From contig CAVVEC010000005.1 of the NCBI GenBank assembly GCA_963747105.1, positions 62,001 through 126,000 on the forward strand: DNA of 64,000 bases, read 5' to 3'. Origin of the DNA: CAVVEC01 sp963747105. GTDB taxonomy: Bacteria > Acidobacteriota > Terriglobia > Terriglobales > Acidobacteriaceae. The notes under the pieces were generated by a model. It was not told the DNA's origin, searched no databases, and saw only the letters and a program-made list of their open reading frames with translations. How positions within the stretch are numbered: the first letter of the stretch is position 1; every line of letters starts with the position of its first letter. Below are positions 26,795 through 35,926 of the stretch, one piece after another. The position numbers and the translations under genes were made by a program.

Positions 26795-29266
26795 CTACTT
26801 ACGCGACCTGATCTTATGTTTCGTAATTTCCGCCTCCGGCGGCATCGGGCTGTGGTTCTCCAGCAAGATGGGTATATAGCCGATATTTACTTTTCCGCCT
26901 TTGGGGATCGAAACCAGCTGGCCGTACGCCGTCCGGTATTGTGTGTAGGGCGAACCCGCGGTGTAACTCTTGTAGTTACATTGATTGTTCCTGCACCCAA
27001 TCTTGTAGAACCCGTCCATGTACCACACCAGTTTCGCCTGATAGCCATTCGGTCCGCTCAGGCCGCAGCTCCAAACCCCCTGGCTTTTGTTATTCGCATT
27101 CGGAACCGGGCCCTTGCAGGGCGTGCTGATGGTGTTTCCCACCATCCAGTCGTAAACCGTCTGGTAAGCGATCCCCGGTTTCAGCAGAGTTCCAGGATCA
27201 TTATTGCCGACAACATCGAAGGCTCCCACCGCCAGCGCGACCGGACTGCTTCCCACATTGCTGACCGTGGCTGGGCTGAACGCCTTGCCATTGCAGTACT
27301 TGGTACAGTACTCCAGCGTGGTCACGCTACTGTCCCCGTTGTTGGAGGTCACGATGTCGTTGTAGCCATCGCCGTTAAAATCCTCCACGGCGATCGAAAC
27401 CGGCTTGCTCCCCACCGGGTAGTTCACCGCTGTCCCGAATGTCCCGTCCCCATTCCCCGACAGTACGCTCACGTCATTGCTACCCTCATTGGCGACCGCC
27501 AAGCTGAGATTGCTGCTGCCGGCGAAGTACCCGACTGCCACCGAAGACGGCTGTGCATCCACAGCGTAGGGAGTGGGCGCTCCGAAACTGCCGTTCTTTT
27601 GGTTCACCAGCACACTCACCGTACCGTCGCTCATATTGGCGACAACCAGATCGGTATACCCGTCGTTGTCGAAATCGCCCACCGCCACCGACGACGGCCC
27701 GTTACCGACGCTGTATGAAGTCGGCGTCGCGAAGCTGCCGTTCTTCTTATTTAACAGCACGCTCACCGTGCCGCTGCCCGCGTTGCTCACTGCAATGTCG
27801 GGATACCCGTCCTGGTTAAAATCCCCCACCGCCACCGAGGACGGACTCGATCCCACGGTGTAGGACACCGGAGACTGAAACGTGCCGTCCCCCTTGCCAA
27901 ACAACACACTCACCGTGCCGCTGGAGTTGGCCACCACCGCGTCCAGCTTGCCATCCTTATTAAAATCCGCCACGGCCACGGCCACCGGACCGGTCCCAGC
28001 CTCGGAGGAGATCCCCGCCTTAAACGTGCCGTCTCCATTGCCGGGTAGCACGGTCACGTTATTACTGCTCTGGTTAGCCACCACCAGGTCCTGCCTTTGG
28101 TCGTTGTTGAAATCCCCCACGGCTGCCGCATCCGGGCTGCTGCCCGCTTTATAGTTCGTCGCGGGTCGGAAGCTGCCATCGCCGAAGCCCGTCATCACGC
28201 TCACACTGCCTTTGGCATTGGGCGAGGCGACATCCCAGCGCGGGAACCATTTCCACAAGGACCCGATTCCGAAGGTGTTATCCCACTCGTACCAATGAAA
28301 GTGTTGGACCCCTAAGGATAGGTTCAGGGCATAAAATCGGACGAGAAAACCGGCCTGCTCATCGGGATCGCGCAACTGACCCGAATCGGATGCCCAACTG
28401 CCTTCCGTATTCCATATCGGCTGGGTCAAGTTGTAGGTTTGGAGAAAGCCCCGGAAGCCGGTCGAGCCAAAGGGATAGTTCTGGTGTCCAAGCATTAAAC
28501 CCACCAGCGTTTCCGGGAGCCCGGCCTTTTGCCCCTGCAATTGAGCGTAAGAGTGAAAAGCAATGATGTCGACGTAGCTGCCAATGCCTGCTTCAGCCCA
28601 TTGCTGCCACCTCGGATAATCCAGTGGGAACCTCAACGCGCCCGATTGCCCCAGTATCACTGCCGTTGGGTCAACCGACTTGATGATTTGGCGCGCGTCC
28701 TGCGTCATGCGCAGCAATTGCTGGATCGTTGCGTTTCCGTGGCCGTTTGTAGGCCAGTGCCAACGAGCGGGATCGGGAAACTCATCCCACAGTTCCCAGT
28801 AGTGAATGCGGCCAGCCGCATGGGTGACGATCGCCGTGACGAAATCTCTCCAGGCCTGGTCGGTCCCGCTTCCGTCAGGATTGAGATCCCAGGGTGGATC
28901 ACAGGATCCAGGTTCACTGGCACAGACATGATCGTTAGGATCGGATGACGCCCAGGCCGGCACCCGGCCAAAACAGTATGTGATGTCCATACCGTTCTGT
29001 TTGGCCTGGTCCAGCCACAGGTTGAGCTGTGTCCAGTCATAGACCCCGGGCGCAGGGTTGATTGTTGACCACGGCACCCCGCTGTCCCAAAGTCGCAGTC
29101 CGGAAAAGGAATCAACCGGCCAGGGCTCGCCCTCGACCTCCTGGACCGTCATCGAGAGACCAAAAAAGTCCGGGGACACCGGCTGCTGGGCGCGTGCCGG
29201 TGTGCTTGTCGCCAGAAGCGCGAGCACGGCGCAAGCGAAAACCACAGCGCTGGACTTTGACGTCAT
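26795..29266 (-). CDS. Secreted GH-A hydrolase with nested FG-GAP propeller, copy 3
   Basis: About 823 residues from the ATG at 29266 (MTSKSSAVV), giving a clean signal peptide ending PARAQ; an ATG at 29284 is an alternative. The acid/base site is HYWELWDEF (Asp in place of Asn), and the nucleophile region is IWNTEGSW, with Asn replacing the Asp before Thr-Glu. The seven-blade propeller and C-terminal domain are as in copy 2, including an identical basic tail. It lies about 105 bases downstream of an uncharacterised secreted gene on the same strand, forming a likely two-gene unit. Confidence 0.82.
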   Translation of the reverse strand: MTSKSSAVVFACAVLALLATSTPARAQQPVSPDFFGLSMTVQEVEGEPWPVDSFSGLRLWDSGVPWSTINPAPGVYDWTQLNLWLDQAKQNGMDITYCFGRVPAWASSDPNDHVCASEPGSCDPPWDLNPDGSGTDQAWRDFVTAIVTHAAGRIHYWELWDEFPDPARWHWPTNGHGNATIQQLLRMTQDARQIIKSVDPTAVILGQSGALRFPLDYPRWQQWAEAGIGSYVDIIAFHSYAQLQGQKAGLPETLVGLMLGHQNYPFGSTGFRGFLQTYNLTQPIWNTEGSWASDSGQLRDPDEQAGFLVRFYALNLSLGVQHFHWYEWDNTFGIGSLWKWFPRWDVASPNAKGSVSVMTGFGDGSFRPATNYKAGSSPDAAAVGDFNNDQRQDLVVANQSSNNVTVLPGNGDGTFKAGISSEAGTGPVAVAVADFNKDGKLDAVVANSSGTVSVLFGKGDGTFQSPVSYTVGSSPSSVAVGDFNQDGYPDIAVSNAGSGTVSVLLNKKNGSFATPTSYSVGNGPSSVAVGDFDNDGYTDLVVANMSDGTVSVLVNQKNGSFGAPTPYAVDAQPSSVAVGYFAGSSNLSLAVANEGSNDVSVLSGNGDGTFGTAVNYPVGSKPVSIAVEDFNGDGYNDIVTSNNGDSSVTTLEYCTKYCNGKAFSPATVSNVGSSPVALAVGAFDVVGNNDPGTLLKPGIAYQTVYDWMVGNTISTPCKGPVPNANNKSQGVWSCGLSGPNGYQAKLVWYMDGFYKIGCRNNQCNYKSYTAGSPYTQYRTAYGQLVSIPKGGKVNIGYIPILLENHSPMPPEAEITKHKIRSRK

Positions 29267-29371
29267 TCCGCGGTAATACTCCATCCGAGTTCAAGCGATC
29301 TACTTTTTTTCACTGCTTCGATCCCACAAAGCTCGCCCGATCACTCGGGTCGTGTTACTGGCCTTTTCTGA

Positions 29372-30829
29372 TCACTGACAGTTAGACAAACTAAATTTTG
29401 CGATCTTCGTCTGCCAGTTGATCGCTTTCCCAGTCTCATTGGAGGGCAGATACTCGTTGACGTACCAGAAAGTGCAGTCGTCCACCGGGTCCACTGTCAT
29501 GCTGGTGTAGTCTCCCCAGTAGGGACTGTTCTCCTGACTCCCGCCCCCGTTCTGAATGTCCACCTCAACCGGATTGGTGTTGTTGACCAGGCTCCAGGAA
29601 GACGCCCGGATGCCGGGACGAATCGTGCCGCTCGAAACGCTATAGCCCGCGGCGGCGTTGCCGGCCTTATCCTGAGCGATGCTGGGCATAAAGCGGTAAA
29701 TCGAGGTATCCAGGCTGACCGTGCCGCTCTGATAAAGTGTCGGTGTGCCGCTGCCACGCATTTCGTACCAGCGGACCCCGGTCTGCTTGCTGCTGGTCCC
29801 CACTTGCACCGCCTGGCTGACCAGGAACGACTGATAAGTGCCAAAATTCCGATACGCCACACGCGGCATGAGCCGGTCTCCCAGCGAAGTTAGGTGATCA
29901 GGCCCGGACGGTTGGGGAATGCAGATTGACTTCGAGGGATTCGCCGGATCGTAGCATGCCGGAGTATAGGTGGGAACGGTGAGCGCTGACTGTACCAGCT
30001 TCGACTTTCCAACCCAGTTGGGGTCCAGTTGGAAGTCCCACAAGTTGATGGAATTCGAAGTACTCGTTTTCCCATCTCGCGGCGGATTCTGAATGCTCAC
30101 AAAAAATTCGTCCTGACCGGTGGGAGGCGCGGTCGTGCCATCCACGTCACCAGGGATCAAGCTGTGCCAAAGGTATGGATTGGCTCCGGTGTCGTGGACA
30201 CACTGGATTGGTCTGGGGGTGCCGTTATTCAGCATGTTGGTCCGATCCAGAGCGCAGGTCAGCACACCCGCAAAGCTGTACGCTTTGGCCGGATTCAGAA
30301 GGTCCATGCCGACGTAGTACGCATCCGCCCACGTACCCATCTTCGGCCAATCCGGAAAGTAGTTTCCACCCATCTGCGAATTCAGCAGGAATTCGTAGGC
30401 ATACCACTGGAAGCCGCTGGAGTGAAGGTCGTCGGTGTTGGAAACCGCGACGCAGAAATAGTAGTCTCCGCTCGAGTCTTTGTTGCTGTGTGCGGCTATG
30501 ACCCAGCGAGATGCCAGACGATCAAACAGAACGAGGCCATCTCCGCCAATGCTCTCGCAACTTTTCAAACCGGCAATCGTCCACGGCGTGGTGCCGAGCA
30601 CAGGTTTGGGCCACACACTCTTGAACGGGGACGTTTTGCTCCAGGCTTGATACGAAACGTTGGCCCACTCCAGGTACTGCATGGTCCCGATCGCGCCGTT
30701 TGGATCTACGTCGTGCTCCGGGTGCGGATCGTTGGCAGCGCTAATGCCTCCAAACTTGGTTACGGTTTGGGCGCGCATCAGCCATGAGGTCAACAGTATG
30801 AGTAGAGCAAACAACGTTGATCTGATCAT
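29372..30829 (-). CDS. Uncharacterised secreted protein, family X copy 1
   Basis: 485 residues from the ATG at 30829 (a GTG lies directly before it). Signal peptide ending MRAQ. Family X is my label for three paralogues in this window. Conserved blocks are DVDPNGAIGTMQYLEWAN, GDGLVLFDRLASRWVIA, YYFCVAVSNTDDL, FPDWPKMGTWADAYYVGMD, CALDRTNML, GDRLMPRVAYRNFGTY, YRFMPSIAQDKAGN, YWGDYTSMTVDPVDDCTFW and WYVNEYLPSNETGK. The repeated aromatic/Asp blocks suggest a beta-propeller-like fold. No catalytic site is recognised. It is encoded directly upstream of propeller hydrolase copy 3. Confidence 0.7.
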   Translation of the reverse strand: MIRSTLFALLILLTSWLMRAQTVTKFGGISAANDPHPEHDVDPNGAIGTMQYLEWANVSYQAWSKTSPFKSVWPKPVLGTTPWTIAGLKSCESIGGDGLVLFDRLASRWVIAAHSNKDSSGDYYFCVAVSNTDDLHSSGFQWYAYEFLLNSQMGGNYFPDWPKMGTWADAYYVGMDLLNPAKAYSFAGVLTCALDRTNMLNNGTPRPIQCVHDTGANPYLWHSLIPGDVDGTTAPPTGQDEFFVSIQNPPRDGKTSTSNSINLWDFQLDPNWVGKSKLVQSALTVPTYTPACYDPANPSKSICIPQPSGPDHLTSLGDRLMPRVAYRNFGTYQSFLVSQAVQVGTSSKQTGVRWYEMRGSGTPTLYQSGTVSLDTSIYRFMPSIAQDKAGNAAAGYSVSSGTIRPGIRASSWSLVNNTNPVEVDIQNGGGSQENSPYWGDYTSMTVDPVDDCTFWYVNEYLPSNETGKAINWQTKIAKFSLSNCQ

Positions 30830-31212
30830 CACGACACTTCCGACGAGAATTCAGGCGAGGGGGAGACGGTGGCGCAAAACGAGCAACAACAAACGTACCG
30901 AAGACTATGCCATCAATGACTTATGCGAGTCAAGCGCTATCGCGGCCGGTCGGAGCCGGCCTGCGACCCAGTTCAGTCAACGGTTGGCGGTCTAAAGCCA
31001 TGGTTTCGTATCAGATAAACCGCAGCAACTTTTTCCCCGCGATTGGGTTCGTAGGTGTGTCATCTTCCTTGCAAGGTGGTATGACCGCGCAACGCTGAGG
31101 CCGCCACGTCATCGCTTCTGATCTCCTGACTCGGCGAAGTCTCATACGGACAACGCCCCATGACCGGGGGCGGGTTAAAATATACGCAAAACTTGGGAGT
31201 GCACCGCTACCT
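30830..31212. other. Divergent intergenic region, about 380 bases
   Basis: Separates family X copy 1 (minus) from the lipoprotein hydrolase (plus) and must hold both promoters. An AT-rich TTAAAATAT stretch about 35 bases before the plus-strand gene is a possible -10 region. Nothing else is recognised. Confidence 0.4.
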
Positions 31213-32832
31213 ATGAAAAGCCTTCGGGTAAGTAACCTGTTGATTCTGCTCACGTGCTTTGCTCTTGCAAGTTGCGGAGGGGGCAGCTCGAATCAAGTCG
31301 TCGGCGGCGGGGGTGGTGGAGGGGGCGGCGGCATTCCTGCGAGCTTGTTCGGACTGCACGCCGGTTACAGCCGCACACCATTGGTCCCCTACGGGGCTGC
31401 GCGGCTCTGGGATACGGATACGCGCTGGGACAACATTGCGACCTGTATGCCGGGTCCAGGATGCACGCCGGCCACGGATTGGAACTGGAGCAGTCTTGAC
31501 AGCCAACTGGCCGCGATCAAATCCCAGTGCGCGGCGTGTGACGTGATTTACACCTTCGGCGGAATCGCCAATTACGCGAACGGCTGCAACGATGACGGCA
31601 CCAACTACGGTGGCACCGGCCCTTGCAGCCATCCGGTGCAGAGCTGCGGAAACACCCGGCCTTATGGCTGCTATCTTCCACCGGATCTGAACCCCGATGG
31701 CTCGGGGACGGATGCCTACATCACGGCCTTTTTTAACTATCTGGCAACCCACATCGCGTCCTTAGACAACACCCACGCCACAGTTGTCTACTGGGATATT
31801 TACAACGAGTATGACCGAAACCCCTGCATAGATGGCAGCCAGTACAATGCGCAATACTGTCCCGACGGAAGCAACACCAGCGGCGACTACACCGTGATTG
31901 CCACGTACTCCCAGCTTCAGAGGATTTTCGCCGACATGAAGGCAACCATCGCGCCCATCATTTCCGGGGCCAAGTTCTTCCAGGGCGACACCGCTTCGGT
32001 ACAGACGCGGATTCTGAAGAACATGATGTACTGCAGCAACAACCCATCCACTTCGTGTGGTTGTCCGAATGGGGGAAACGGTTCCGGCTATGCCTGCCAG
32101 GGAACCAACGTCGGCCTCACGGGTTATGCCGACGGAGTGGACTGGCACAACTATCTGAGAGACGGCACCGGACAAGGCGAACAGATCGGGGCAAAAATTG
32201 CCTCGATGCAAAACGCATTGCAGGGCGCCGACACGAGCCTTCCCTTGTGGATCACCGAAACCAGTTTCGGCTGTGATTCCAACGCTAACTGTGACACGGG
32301 GCTCGGCTTGCCAGACTGGGACATGCAGGCCGGTTTTGCCGCCAGATTGATGATTTCCTGCTGGTCGGGTGGCGCCGCTCGCTGCTACTGGTATCGCTAT
32401 AACACTACCGGCTGCCACAACGCCCGGGGCGGCTCCGCCACCGGAACTATGTATGACTTCACCGATGTCAACTGCACCGTAAACCCCGGGCTATGGTGGG
32501 ACGGCAAAGCCTACAGTCAAATGTACACGTGGCTGGTGGGCAGCACTTTGACCTCGCCCTGTACGGCCGACTCCAATAACATCTGGACCTGCAACCTAAC
32601 CACAAGCGGAGGTGCGTCCGAGCAGATCGTGTGGTGGGCCGAACAAGGCGCCAATTCCAAAACCTGGTGTCAAGGCTCCACACCGATCAAGCATGGAAGC
32701 TGCGATCCTACAAGCTATACCTACCCGTCAAACTTCGGGCACTATCAAACTCTTGATCCGCAAGACGGAACGCAAGCCCTGCCCGCCGGGAGCATGAACA
32801 TCACGGGACAGCCGATTTTGTTGACGCAATGA
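31213..32832 (+). CDS. Lipoprotein GH-A glycoside hydrolase with polyglycine linker
   Basis: 539 residues. A lipobox (LAS-C21) is followed by GGGSSNQVV and a run of ten Gly, then the barrel from PASLFGLHAG. The acid/base is in VYWDIYNEY (Glu199) and the nucleophile in LWITETSFG (Glu349). It is rich in Cys compared with its paralogues (for example SQCAACD, YCSNNPSTSCGCP), suggesting disulfides. The C-terminal domain YTWLVGSTLTSPC...WTCNL is shared with the other hydrolases. There is no propeller. It is probably anchored in the outer membrane and acts on extracellular polysaccharide. Confidence 0.8.
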   Translation: MKSLRVSNLLILLTCFALASCGGGSSNQVVGGGGGGGGGGIPASLFGLHAGYSRTPLVPYGAARLWDTDTRWDNIATCMPGPGCTPATDWNWSSLDSQLAAIKSQCAACDVIYTFGGIANYANGCNDDGTNYGGTGPCSHPVQSCGNTRPYGCYLPPDLNPDGSGTDAYITAFFNYLATHIASLDNTHATVVYWDIYNEYDRNPCIDGSQYNAQYCPDGSNTSGDYTVIATYSQLQRIFADMKATIAPIISGAKFFQGDTASVQTRILKNMMYCSNNPSTSCGCPNGGNGSGYACQGTNVGLTGYADGVDWHNYLRDGTGQGEQIGAKIASMQNALQGADTSLPLWITETSFGCDSNANCDTGLGLPDWDMQAGFAARLMISCWSGGAARCYWYRYNTTGCHNARGGSATGTMYDFTDVNCTVNPGLWWDGKAYSQMYTWLVGSTLTSPCTADSNNIWTCNLTTSGGASEQIVWWAEQGANSKTWCQGSTPIKHGSCDPTSYTYPSNFGHYQTLDPQDGTQALPAGSMNITGQPILLTQ

Positions 32833-33058
32833 AGCGGAAATGAGGATGCGCTGGAACCGTGGATGTCGGACATCATGCATTTTCGGGGCGCCGGTTCCTG
32901 GGTAGAAGACCCCGTGCCACCTTCTCACCGGTACGCCATGGCCCTACTAGAGACGAATGGCCCTGTTGCGTAACCCACGGCCGTTGAGTTACAGTCTTTG
33001 CACGTTTGTACCGCCGTCGTACCGGTCGCTGTACAACCCACTTCCACTAGGGGGCTTT

Positions 33059-34387
33059 ATGCCATTGCGCGTTCTTCCAGTGCTGCCCTTGCTCGTCCTC
33101 CTGAATCTCTCTGGGTTGGCGAGTGCGGCCTCCGGTAATCCGGCCCAGGCTTACGCGAATCCAGGAGCTCAGGTAATTCAACACGTAATTATCATGTTCC
33201 AGGAGAATCGCTCCACCGATAATTTCTTCCACGGATTGAAGGGTGCCGACACCGTCGACTACGGCATAAATTCCAATGGCAAGAAAATCACGTTGCAGCC
33301 CATTCACCTGGTCAGCAATTACGATCTGGGCCACCTGCACGCCGCGTTTGTAGTGGAGTACGACGGCGGCAAAATGGACGGGGCCGACCGGGTCTGGGTG
33401 TCCTGCCACGTGGGGGCCAAGGGATGTGTCGATCCCCAGTTCAAATATGTCATTGAAGGGGACGTAGATCCCTACTTCCAGATGGCGGAGCAATATGCTT
33501 TCGCCGACCGAATGTTCCAGAGCAATCAGGGAGCGAGCTACCCGGCGCATCAATTTGTAATCTCGGCCACTTCCGCTCCAACGGCGACCAGTCAGATGTT
33601 TGTGGCAGAGAACCCGGAAGGCGTTAACGGCGCACCTCTGAACACCGGCTGCACCGCTCCCGCGCAAGAATTCGTTCCCTTGATTAATCCTCTGGGGCAG
33701 GAGAAACAGGTCATCTACCCATGCTTCGAGCACATGACCTTGATGGATCTGCTCGACAACCAGCAACTCAGTTGGCGGTACTATGCCCCGCTGCCAAATC
33801 AGATTTGGACCGCCCCCAATTCAATCAAACATCTGCGTCTGGGTCAGGACTGGCAATACGTGATCGGCGACCCAAAACAGATCTTGAAGGACATCTCGGG
33901 AAATCAGCTGCCCAGTGTGGCTTGGGTGATGCCGCCGACGCTATCCTCCGATCATCCGAATGAAAATAACGGTTCGGGCCCTTCCTGGATTTCATCGGTG
34001 GTCAATGCGGTTGGCAATAGCCCCTACTGGTCCAGCACCGCCATTTTCATTACGTGGGATGACTGGGGAGGATGGTACGATCACGTGGCCCCGCCCATCA
34101 TCAATTCTTACGAGTATGGCCTTCGCGTTCCCCTGGTGATCGTGTCGCCCTACGCCGTTTCAGGCTGCGTGTCGCACAACACCCATGACTTCAGCAGCAT
34201 CTTGAAATTCACTGAAACTGTCTTCAACCTGCCTTCGCTGGGGTTTGGCGACGTCAACTCCGACAACCTCACCGATTGCTTCAACTTCGGGCAAAAGCCC
34301 CTTACTTTTCATACGATTAAAGCACCACTGAACGCCAACTATTTCCTGAACGACACCGCGCCACAACCCGATTCTGACGAGTATTAA
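33059..34387 (+). CDS. Secreted PF04185 phosphoesterase (phospholipase C / acid phosphatase type), tandem copy 1
   Basis: About 442 residues from the ATG at 33059, with AGGGGG six bases upstream; the longer ORF from 32957 is not preferred. Signal peptide to about GLASA. Family motifs: HVIIMFQENRSTDNFFHGL (metal-binding Glu-Asn), FADRMFQSNQGASYPAHQF, LSSDHPNENN, ITWDDWGGWYDHVAPP and SHNTHDFSSILKF. It hydrolyses phosphate esters or phospholipids outside the cytoplasm. It is the first of four direct tandem paralogues, probably expressed to gain phosphate. Confidence 0.88.
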   Translation: MPLRVLPVLPLLVLLNLSGLASAASGNPAQAYANPGAQVIQHVIIMFQENRSTDNFFHGLKGADTVDYGINSNGKKITLQPIHLVSNYDLGHLHAAFVVEYDGGKMDGADRVWVSCHVGAKGCVDPQFKYVIEGDVDPYFQMAEQYAFADRMFQSNQGASYPAHQFVISATSAPTATSQMFVAENPEGVNGAPLNTGCTAPAQEFVPLINPLGQEKQVIYPCFEHMTLMDLLDNQQLSWRYYAPLPNQIWTAPNSIKHLRLGQDWQYVIGDPKQILKDISGNQLPSVAWVMPPTLSSDHPNENNGSGPSWISSVVNAVGNSPYWSSTAIFITWDDWGGWYDHVAPPIINSYEYGLRVPLVIVSPYAVSGCVSHNTHDFSSILKFTETVFNLPSLGFGDVNSDNLTDCFNFGQKPLTFHTIKAPLNANYFLNDTAPQPDSDEY

Positions 34388-34488
34388 TCGCCAGAATTGC
34401 GTATTGAGTTAGCGAGAGGTTCGGCATTAGATTCGTTGAACGGTTTCCCGGCTCCTGCCATGTGGGAGCCCAGCGGTTGGAGGATTCC

Positions 34489-35775
34489 TTGACGTCGCGT
34501 ATTGCTTGCTTTCTGCTCGCGCTCACGACTGTGCCGGTGACCGCCACTGCCCAGGCAAACAAAATTCAACACGTAATCATCATCTTCCAGGAGAACCGCT
34601 CGACCGACAATATGTTCCACGGGCTGAAGGGCGCCGAGACAGCCGACTACGGAATGAACTCGAAGGGTCAGAAAATTCAGCTTCAGCCGATTCATCTCGT
34701 GAACAACTACGATCTGGGTCATTTCCATGCTGCGTTCGTGACTGAATATGACGATGGCAAAATGGATGGAGCCGACCGCGTTTGGGTGTCTTGCCACAAA
34801 GGTGCGAAGGGATGCATCAATCCTCAGTTCAAGTACGTCATTGAAGCTGACGTTGACCCGTACTTCCAAATGGCGGAGCAGTATGGCTTCGCCGACCACA
34901 TGTTCCAGAGCAATGAGGGACCGAGTTACCCGGCGCATCAGTTCATCATCTCCGCCACTTCCGCTCCCACCGCGAACAGCGACCTGTTCGTATCTGAGGA
35001 TCCCCTGGGAGTTCCAGGGGCCACACGGGACACGGGCTGCACGGCTCCGGCAAAGGAATATGTTCCCTTGATCGATCCGCATGGCAAGGAAAACCAGGTG
35101 ACTTACCCTTGCTTCGAGCATCTCACCTTGATGGATCTGCTCGACAACCAGGCACTCGCGTGGCGATATTACACCCAGATGCCCCAGCAGATTTGGACCG
35201 GCCCCAATTCGATTAAGCATCTGCGTCTGGGGCAAGATTGGCGGTATGTGATCGGCGACCCGAAGCGAATATTGAGGGACATTTCTGACAATCAACTGCC
35301 AACCGTGGCTTGGGTGATGCCTCCGATCCTATCCTCCGACCATCCGAAAGAGAACAACGGTTCGGGACCCTCCTGGGTGGCGTCCATTGTCAACGCCGTG
35401 GGAAACAGCGCCTATTGGTCGAGCACGGCGATTTTCATCACTTGGGATGACTGGGGAGGATGGTTCGATCACGTCGCCCCGCCGATCACAAACTCCTATG
35501 AGTATGGTCTGCGCGTTCCGCTGGTGATCGTGTCCCCGTACGCCGTCTCCGGCTGCGTGTCGCACAACACCCATGATTTCAGCAGCATCTTGAAATTCAC
35601 CGAAACCGCCTTCAACCTGCCTTCGCTCGGGTTTGGAGACGTCAACGCCGACAACCTCACCGATTGCTTCAACTTCGGACAAAAGCCCCTGACTTTTCAT
35701 ACGATTAAAGCGCCACTGGACGCCAACCATTTTCTGAACGATACCTCGCCACAACCCGATTCTGACGAGTACTGA
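34489..35775 (+). CDS. Secreted PF04185 phosphoesterase, tandem copy 2
   Basis: About 428 residues. I choose the TTG at 34489 because GGAGG lies 5 bases upstream and the reading then starts with a clean signal peptide (LTSRIACFLLALTTVPVTATAQ). The same motifs as copy 1 are present: IFQENRSTDNMFHGL, SSDHPKENN, WDDWGGWFDHV, HNTHDFSS. It is the closest relative of copy 1, with the same C-terminal ending QPDSDEY. The spacer before it resembles the one before copy 3, so the duplication included the leader. Confidence 0.87.
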   Translation: MTSRIACFLLALTTVPVTATAQANKIQHVIIIFQENRSTDNMFHGLKGAETADYGMNSKGQKIQLQPIHLVNNYDLGHFHAAFVTEYDDGKMDGADRVWVSCHKGAKGCINPQFKYVIEADVDPYFQMAEQYGFADHMFQSNEGPSYPAHQFIISATSAPTANSDLFVSEDPLGVPGATRDTGCTAPAKEYVPLIDPHGKENQVTYPCFEHLTLMDLLDNQALAWRYYTQMPQQIWTGPNSIKHLRLGQDWRYVIGDPKRILRDISDNQLPTVAWVMPPILSSDHPKENNGSGPSWVASIVNAVGNSAYWSSTAIFITWDDWGGWFDHVAPPITNSYEYGLRVPLVIVSPYAVSGCVSHNTHDFSSILKFTETAFNLPSLGFGDVNADNLTDCFNFGQKPLTFHTIKAPLDANHFLNDTSPQPDSDEY

Positions 35776-35926
35776 TGGGGCTTATGAGCGGGTTTGAGCC
35801 GAGGACGCGCGTTGGCGCGGTCCGGATTGAAATTGCCTGTTGATTAACGAGATGTTTTGCGCTAGATTCACGTTCGACGGTTTTGCGGTTCCTCTCCCCG
35901 TTCCAGCCCAACTACTGGAGGTTTTC

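Noticed and set aside
24048..28315. Long plus-strand ORFs antisense to the propeller hydrolases
   Set aside because: They mirror the repeated Val-Gly-Asp-Phe-Asn codons of the FG-GAP blades and have no start signals or coherent protein features.
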